From Emmonsiellopsis sp. PD_33 (lineage: Eukaryota > Ascomycota > Eurotiomycetes > Onygenales > Ajellomycetaceae), in the NCBI GenBank assembly GCA_032988165.1, contig JANTQF010000116.1, positions 38,820-102,819 on the forward strand: DNA of 64,000 nt. Direction: 5' to 3'. This document shows, in pieces, positions 60,185 to 64,000 of this stretch. Position numbers and translations under genes: made by a program. The first letter of the stretch is position 1, and every line of letters begins with the position of its first letter. Under the pieces are notes generated by a model. That model saw nothing but the letters and a program-made list of their open reading frames with translations, was not told the origin of the DNA and made no database searches.

Positions 60185-61283
60185 ATGGGCAAAAAGAGAG
60201 TTCTCGTCGCCTACGGTGTCGACATCGACGCCGTCGCCGGCTGGCTGGGTTCATACGGGGGTGAAGACAGCACCAACGACATCAGTCGAGGTAACCACCA
60301 CACCCTCCGTAGTATTTTCCCGCATCTCTAACATGCCCCTCCAGGCCTCTGGGCCGGCACAATCGGCACGCGCCGTGTCCTCAAGCTCTTCGACAAATAC
60401 AACATCAAAGCCACCTTCTTCATCCCCGGGCACTCCCTGGAGACCTTCCCGGAAGAATGCGCCATGGTGCGCGACGCCGGCCATGAAATCGGCCTGCACG
60501 GCTACTCGCACGAGAACCCGTCCGACATGACCTTTGAGCAGCAGCGCGACGTGCTGGACAAGACCTACCGCATGCTGACGGAGTTCTGCGGCAAGCCGCC
60601 GCGGGGCACGGTGGCGCCGTGGTGGGAGACGAGCGCCGAGGGGACGGATCTGTTGCTTTCGTACGGCATTGAGTATGACCATTCGATGGCGCATCATGAC
60701 TGCCAGATGTACTGGCTGCGCACGGGCGATACGTGGACGAAGATTGACTATAAGAAGACGGCCAAGGAGTGGATGAAGCCGTTGGTCAAGGGGGAGGAGA
60801 CGGGCCTGGTGGAGATCCCGGGTAGTTGGTATATTGATGATTTGCCGCCGATGATGTTTATTAAGAATGCGGCGAATAGTCATGGCTGGACGAATCCGAG
60901 GGATGTGGAGGATATTTGGAAGGTAAGGATGTTGTTAATTGCTATTTCTATTCGTGTCTAACCGGAGGGTATAGGATCATTTCGACTACTTCTACCGCGA
61001 GTATGATGAGTTTATCTTCCCCATGACCATCCATCCGGATGTTTCTGGACGGCCACATGTGCTTCTCATGCACGAGCGGTATGTTTTATTTCAACCTCCC
61101 CATGCTGCAATTATAAAACTAACCCATCCCAGCATCATCGAGCACATCAACAAGCACGAGGGCGTCGAGTGGGTGACCTTCGAGCAAATGGCGGACGACT
61201 TCAAGAGCAAGAACACGGCGCCAGCAGGCGCAAAGATGCCAGCACCGCCGGGGGAGATCCTGAAGAACCCGCCGTTGAACTAG
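60185..61283 (+). CDS. hxnM: HxnM-type cyclic imide hydrolase (polysaccharide-deacetylase fold), 312 aa
   Basis: Exons 60185-60290, 60345-60922, 60975-61078 and 61133-61283. NodB-like metal-dependent hydrolase: YGVDIDAVAGWLGSYGGED at the N-terminus, the metal-binding H-x3-H motif in EIGLHGYSHENPSDM, and the APWWETS motif. Further family text is KATFFIPGHSLETFPEE and HVLLMHER near the C-terminus. No signal peptide, so it is an intracellular enzyme rather than a wall chitin deacetylase. Members of this subfamily include the cyclic imide hydrolase HxnM, which opens 3-hydroxyglutarimide in nicotinate breakdown (known in A. nidulans). Uncharacterised fungal homologues are often named chitin or polysaccharide deacetylase; context decides here. 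Confidence 0.85.
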
Positions 61284-62195
61284 ATAGTGTCCAAGTTGTT
61301 TTGTTTTAGCCAGCTCCATTTCAATAACCCAATCAATAATTACATTTTCTGATCCTTATCTGCCACATCCCACCACTTTTGACGCTTCTTGACATGTTCA
61401 ATTTTCCGATGTAGATTCCCCCGCAGTGACGTCATGCCGAGTGGGCCCAAGCTCAATTATGCTTTTTCTTGGCGTCTTCCTTGGCATGCGTCGCCCGTGA
61501 CGGTACGGTACGGTATCACCCCCACCTTTGGCCGCTGTATACATACATACATACGCGTACCAATACGCCCCTGATACGCCGCCGGACATTTCAATTCCAA
61601 CCTCCACTTTGTTATCACTATCAATGTTGGATGTTTGTACACTGCGAACTACAATCCGCGAATCAACGAATGCGTGGACGGCCGGAACGTGCGATGCCGG
61701 GACTTGTGTTGGGGTTGCAGCTGGCGACAGATGGTGGGTGGCACGCTATGTGAGTTCTGGATGTTGGGCAGCTGCGGGGGAGCTGGGCTGGCTAGCTACA
61801 TACATACCCCCCTCTTGATAGTCGATATCTATGGACTTGCTGACCGGGTTCATATAGTAGTGCATCGTGACAGCTTCTAATAAGCATACGGGGAAACGCT
61901 GAAGGGTGACACATTCACGTTTTCTTTTCTTCTTTGCATTTTGGACATCCTGTGCTGAGAAACCATCATCAGAGAGAAGCTTGAATCGCCAGAGCTATAC
62001 AGTTCAGTGCCTGAAGCCTGCTAGCTTGCTCCCAGTCTGTCCGGCGCAATAGAAGAAGACGGAAATTAATTAGCTTCCCTTCTACTCTGCGGATAACTCG
62101 AGGATACTATACATACCTTCAAGCCTGCGCCGGTTCTATTCTGGTTTCTCAATCTTTCCCTTTCTCCCTAATACCCAACCACCCCGCCAGCCATC
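61284..62195. promoter_or_regulatory. Intergenic/promoter between hxnM and hxnX
   Basis: About 900 bp between two plus-strand genes. CGGTACGGTACGGTATC at 61500-61516, a CATA tetranucleotide run at about 61538-61553, otherwise unremarkable. No gene seen. Confidence 0.5.
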
Positions 62196-63756
62196 ATGTC
62201 CTCACCCATCCCAGTCCAACAAGTCGAACACCGCGATGAATCAAGTAAACTAAAGGTATTCCCAACTCCCCTCCCCAGTCCAACTCCCAAACAAATCTAA
62301 CAAACACCACAACCAGATCGTAATCGTCGGCGCCGGCCTCGGCGGCCTCGGAGCAGCCATCTCCTGCCTCCTGGCAGGCCACACCGTCACAGTCCTCGAA
62401 GCCGCGCCCGAGATCGCCGAAGTAGGCGCGGGCATCCAAGTGCTCCCCAACAGCTCGCGCGTCCTCACCACCTGGGGGCTGGGCGAGAGGCTCCAACAGC
62501 ACGCCACACGACCCCGCCAGTGCAACTTCCGCAGCTGGAAGGGCCCCGTCATCTCCTCCATGGACTTCCACGAGTCCCAATCCCACTACCCGGGCACCTG
62601 GTATGGCGATTTCCACCGCGCAAATCTGCATACTTGTCTGGCGGACCGCGTGGTGGAGCTGGGCGGCGAGCTGCGGTGTAATTCCAAAGTTGCGGATGTG
62701 GTGGTTAGTGAGGATGGGGCGACGGCGACGGCGGTGATGGAGGATGGGCGGAGGGAGGAGGGCGATTTGTTGGTCGGTGCTGATGGGGTCTTTAGTAAGT
62801 TGTCGGAGGTGTTGTTGGGGAGGCCGAATCCGCCGACGAAGACGGGCGATTTGGCGTATCGGCTGCTGTTGTCGACGGAGGAGATGTTGAAGGATCCCGA
62901 GTTGAGGGGGTTCGTGGAGGAGCCGCAGGTTAATTATTGGCTTGGGCCCGATGCGCATGCTGGTTAGTTATATCCCCCCCCCCTTTTTTTTCCCTACGAG
63001 GTGGCTATATCTAACACGTTGGCAGTAAACTATGTTCTCCGCGGCGGCGAGCTGTTTAATATGGTCCTCCTCGTACCAGATGACATGCCCGATGACGGCG
63101 CGGCGACGGTGGCAGGTAATGTTGAAGAGATGTGTGCTGCCTTTGAAGGCTGGGATCCCAAGTACGTTTATACAAGCACTCCGCAACATTCAATGCCTAG
63201 TATAAAATATCCTAACAGACAATCACCCAGGATCCAAAAACTCACCAAACTCTGCAAATCCGTCCACAAATGGCGCCTCTGCTACCGCCTCGGCGAACAC
63301 GACTGGACCCATCCCTCCGGCGCCTGGACCCTCCTCGGCGACGCAGTCCACGCTACCCTCCCCTACCTCGCATCTGGGTATGTCTTCCCCCCCCGCGCCA
63401 CATTCTTAAATATCTAACCCCCATCCAGCGCCGGCATGTCCTTCGAAGACGGCGGCGTCCTCGGCGCCTGCCTCTCCCGCCTCCCCAACAGCCCAAACAC
63501 AGACAAAAAATCCGCCTCCTTCATCGCGCAGAAACGGCACGCGCTCGCCGTCTACGAGCAGTGTCGCAAGTCGCGCACGCACATGGTCGTCAAGCGCGGC
63601 AATACGCAGCAGTATCTGTACCATTTGCACGATGGGCCGGATCAGGAGGAGCGCGATCGCAAGATGCAGATGGTTCCTACGGAGGCTGGGGAGGCGTTGG
63701 CGTGGAGGGATCCGGAGCTGTCGCCCAAGTTGTTTGGGTATGTTTGTGAGGAGGAT
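62196..63756 (+). CDS. hxnX: HxnX-type FAD monooxygenase (6-hydroxynicotinate 3-monooxygenase / salicylate hydroxylase-like), 3' end unresolved
   Basis: Exons 62196-62255, 62317-62962, 63026-63161, 63231-63377 and 63429-63756, ending at a GTGAGT donor; 439 codons so far. Flavoprotein hydroxylase: IVIVGAGLGGLGAA (residues 21-34), VGAGIQVLPNSSRVL, a DG motif LLVGADGVFSK, and the GD motif LLGDAVHATLPYLAS/GAGMSFEDGG across intron 4. HxnX converts 6-hydroxynicotinate to 2,5-dihydroxypyridine in A. nidulans (established for the family member; applied by context). The final exon is not obvious: after 63756 come long T- and G-runs, the only nearby acceptor (63826) leads into non-coding-looking sequence, and the last exon may lie beyond 64000. 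Confidence 0.83.
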
Positions 63757-64000
63757 GTGAGTTTATTTCCTTTTTTTTTTTTTTTTACCCCTTTTTCGTC
63801 TTTGCTTTGTTTCCCCTGCAATTCAGGTTGGGTTGGGGGGAAGGGGGGTGCCTTTGCTGGGAATGAATGTCAGCGGGCTCTTGTTTTTTTTTTTTTTTTT
63901 TTTGAGTAGTCTTTTTGGCTATTTGGTTTTTGTTTATTATTTTGTTGGCGGGTTACTTGTTGTCGTGTCGTTGTCTCTCTTATTTCGTGGAGCGTGCGTA

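Noticed and set aside
60185..61283. Chitin deacetylase or PuuE-type allantoinase
   Set aside because: No signal peptide for a wall enzyme; PuuE would suit an XDH neighbour, but the whole cluster fits nicotinate breakdown, where this family supplies HxnM.
63827..63906. Terminal exon of hxnX after the acceptor at 63826
   Set aside because: It would encode a Gly/Leu- then Phe-run tail from homopolymers with no resemblance to the family.
1..64000. tRNA, rRNA or other structural RNA genes
   Set aside because: A visual scan for A/B-box-like sequence and cloverleaf pairing found nothing convincing; a tRNAscan-SE/Infernal run would be decisive.

Overview
The window is nuclear DNA of a filamentous ascomycete, most probably Eurotiales (Aspergillus/Penicillium type). 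Genes are spaced, lie on both strands and carry many 45-75 nt introns (GT...AG, often a CTAAC/CTGAC branch site). The housekeeping proteins (GSK-3, Tom40, Urm1, Elp2, Get4, Rai1) read as euascomycete orthologues. I built all splice models by eye and checked that exon phases add up.

Left part (1-16.5 kb): the first exons of a GSK-3 kinase gene on the minus strand, then about 8 kb with no supportable gene. This holds an 842 bp AT-rich element with 43 bp terminal inverted repeats flanked by TA. It is followed by an accessory stretch (8.6-16.1 kb) of one intact-looking hypothetical gene and several broken or fragmentary ones (SNF2-type ATPase, a frameshifted paralogous-family gene, an orphan fragment) next to more AT-rich DNA.

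Middle part (16.5-40.4 kb): housekeeping genes. In order: a nine-finger C2H2 protein (-), TOM40 (-), 6-phosphofructo-2-kinase (+), URM1 (-), ELP2 (+), a CAF16-like ABC ATPase (-), MOD5 tRNA isopentenyltransferase (+), a frameshifted SRPK-like kinase (-), a low-complexity protein (+), GET4 (-), RAI1/DXO (+) and an F-box protein (-). URM1, ELP2 and MOD5 all serve tRNA anticodon-loop modification and lie within 7 kb.

Right part (41.5-64 kb): eight adjacent genes whose combination matches the fungal nicotinate-utilisation (hxn) cluster: hxnR regulator, hxnT old-yellow-enzyme oxidoreductase, hxnS nicotinate hydroxylase (XDH-type molybdo-flavoenzyme), hxnV phenol-hydroxylase-like monooxygenase, hxnN amidase, hxnW short-chain dehydrogenase, hxnM cyclic imide hydrolase and hxnX salicylate-hydroxylase-like monooxygenase (its last exon is unresolved or beyond the end). 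Three divergent pairs (T/S, V/N, W/M) share promoters, two of which hold GATA-factor-type sites. Together they would hydroxylate nicotinate, remove its carboxyl group, reduce and hydroxylate the pyridine ring, open the cyclic imide and release the nitrogen. The usual companions hxnP, hxnY and hxnZ are not seen here and may lie to the right. The system is known, but this uninterrupted eight-gene layout is the most informative content of the window.
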